NCBI GenBank assembly: GCA_013177895.1
Contig: JABLXV010000043.1
Location: forward strand, 1 to 32,133
From: Brevinematales bacterium
Lineage (GTDB): Bacteria; Spirochaetota; Brevinematia; Brevinematales; GWF1-51-8
Reading direction: 5' to 3'
Length of the DNA: 32,133 nt
In this document: one piece after another, positions 31,811 through 32,133 of the stretch
How the letters are laid out: every line of letters begins with the position of its first letter
Position numbering within the stretch: position 1 is the first letter of the stretch
Made by a program: the position numbers and the translations under genes
The notes under the pieces: generated by a model
What the model was told of the DNA's origin: nothing
The model's database searches: none
The model's input: only the letters and a program-made list of their open reading frames with translations

Positions 31811-32133
31811 AACCACCTACCGCGGCGTACGCGACGAAATCAAAAAAATCATTATCGGGCAGGACGGAGTAATCGAGCTCCTCTTCATATCGGTTCTCTG
31901 CGGGGGGCATTCGATTATCGAGGGCGTACCCGGACTGGCGAAGACCCTGATTATCAACAGTCTCGCGCGCACCCTCGACCTGACGTTCAACCGTATCCAG
32001 TTCACCCCCGACATGGTACCGTCGGATATAACCGGAACCGAGGTGCTGACGGCGGGTATCAAGGAAGGCAAGTCGTTCCGTTTCATCAAAGGCCCCGTGT
32101 TCTCGAATATCGTGCTCGCCGACGAGATTAACC
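31797..32133 (+). CDS. MoxR-type AAA+ ATPase (5' part, cut by window edge)
   Basis: The reading frame starts at TTG 31797, six bases after GAGGGGGA, and runs off the window with 112 full codons. It begins MKSIETTYRGVRDEIKKIIIGQ; the IIGQDGVIELLFISVLCGGHSIIEGVPGLAKT segment contains the MoxR Walker A (GVPGLAKT), followed by IQFTPDMVPSDITGTEVL and the Walker B VLADEIN. MoxR ATPases act as chaperones that help assemble metal or VWA-domain protein complexes; such VWA genes usually lie downstream, beyond the edge here. It overlaps the DUF1844 gene by 14 bp, so the two are coupled. No ATG or GTG alternative is better placed. Confidence 0.88.
   Translation, partial: MKSIETTYRGVRDEIKKIIIGQDGVIELLFISVLCGGHSIIEGVPGLAKTLIINSLARTLDLTFNRIQFTPDMVPSDITGTEVLTAGIKEGKSFRFIKGPVFSNIVLADEIN

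Overview
The window is a chromosomal segment from a Gram-negative (diderm) bacterium with a GC-rich, densely packed genome. The right half carries the order ispE, spoVG, tRNA-Gln, prs, rplY/ctc, pth, tilS, hpt, ftsH. From memory this matches the Bacillus subtilis order (ispE...spoVG-gcaD-prs-ctc-pth...tilS-hprT-ftsH) and the Borrelia spoVG-ctc-pth-tilS-ftsH block. A Lol-type lipoprotein exporter shows an outer membrane. Together with several PP2C (RsbU/SpoIIE-type) and HD-GYP regulators, this points to Spirochaetota or a related deep lineage, but no rRNA or phylogenetic marker analysis was possible.

Layout. 1-1256: an AT-rich, N-terminally truncated DUF2971 gene, then a 466-bp hairpin-rich repeat (element 1). 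1257-5220: xylF and xylG of a sugar ABC importer without a permease gene, coupled by a 4-bp overlap to a six-TM PP2C phosphatase. 5300-6373: secG and ispD. 6351-12243, minus strand: a signalling operon of a large hybrid histidine kinase, a receiver-HD-GYP protein and a receiver-PP2C protein, read from a near-perfect sigma70 promoter that sits so close to the ATG that the mRNA should be leaderless. 12293-13650, minus strand: an overlapping PHP/metallophosphoesterase pair. 13651-14555: gene-free, holding a small hairpin repeat and a second large element (element 2). 14556-18962: glnE and glgA. 19375-20412, minus strand: a tail-anchored protein of unknown function. 20613-22551: a Lol-type exporter (one permease, one ATPase). 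22961-29238: ilvE, ispE, spoVG, tRNA-Gln, prs, rplY, pth, tilS and hpt, closely spaced and several overlapping. 29252-31243: ftsH. 31451-end: a DUF1844 protein and the start of a MoxR AAA+ ATPase, cut by the window edge.

The genes cover housekeeping work (isoprenoid precursor synthesis by IspD and IspE, nucleotide salvage and PRPP supply by Prs and Hpt, translation quality control by Pth, TilS and RplY, membrane proteolysis by FtsH, secretion by SecG, lipoprotein sorting), nitrogen and carbon storage control (GlnE, GlgA), and a signalling layer ending in c-di-GMP hydrolysis and serine/threonine dephosphorylation.

The most unusual signal is non-coding. Elements 1 and 2 share an architecture of terminal hairpins facing each other and two mirror-image stem-loop domains. 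The stems differ in sequence but each keeps its own pairing, while two loop boxes (TTGTTCGAGC and GAAGCGAGTTAC-like) are conserved. Two further small inverted-repeat families are scattered in the intergenic regions.
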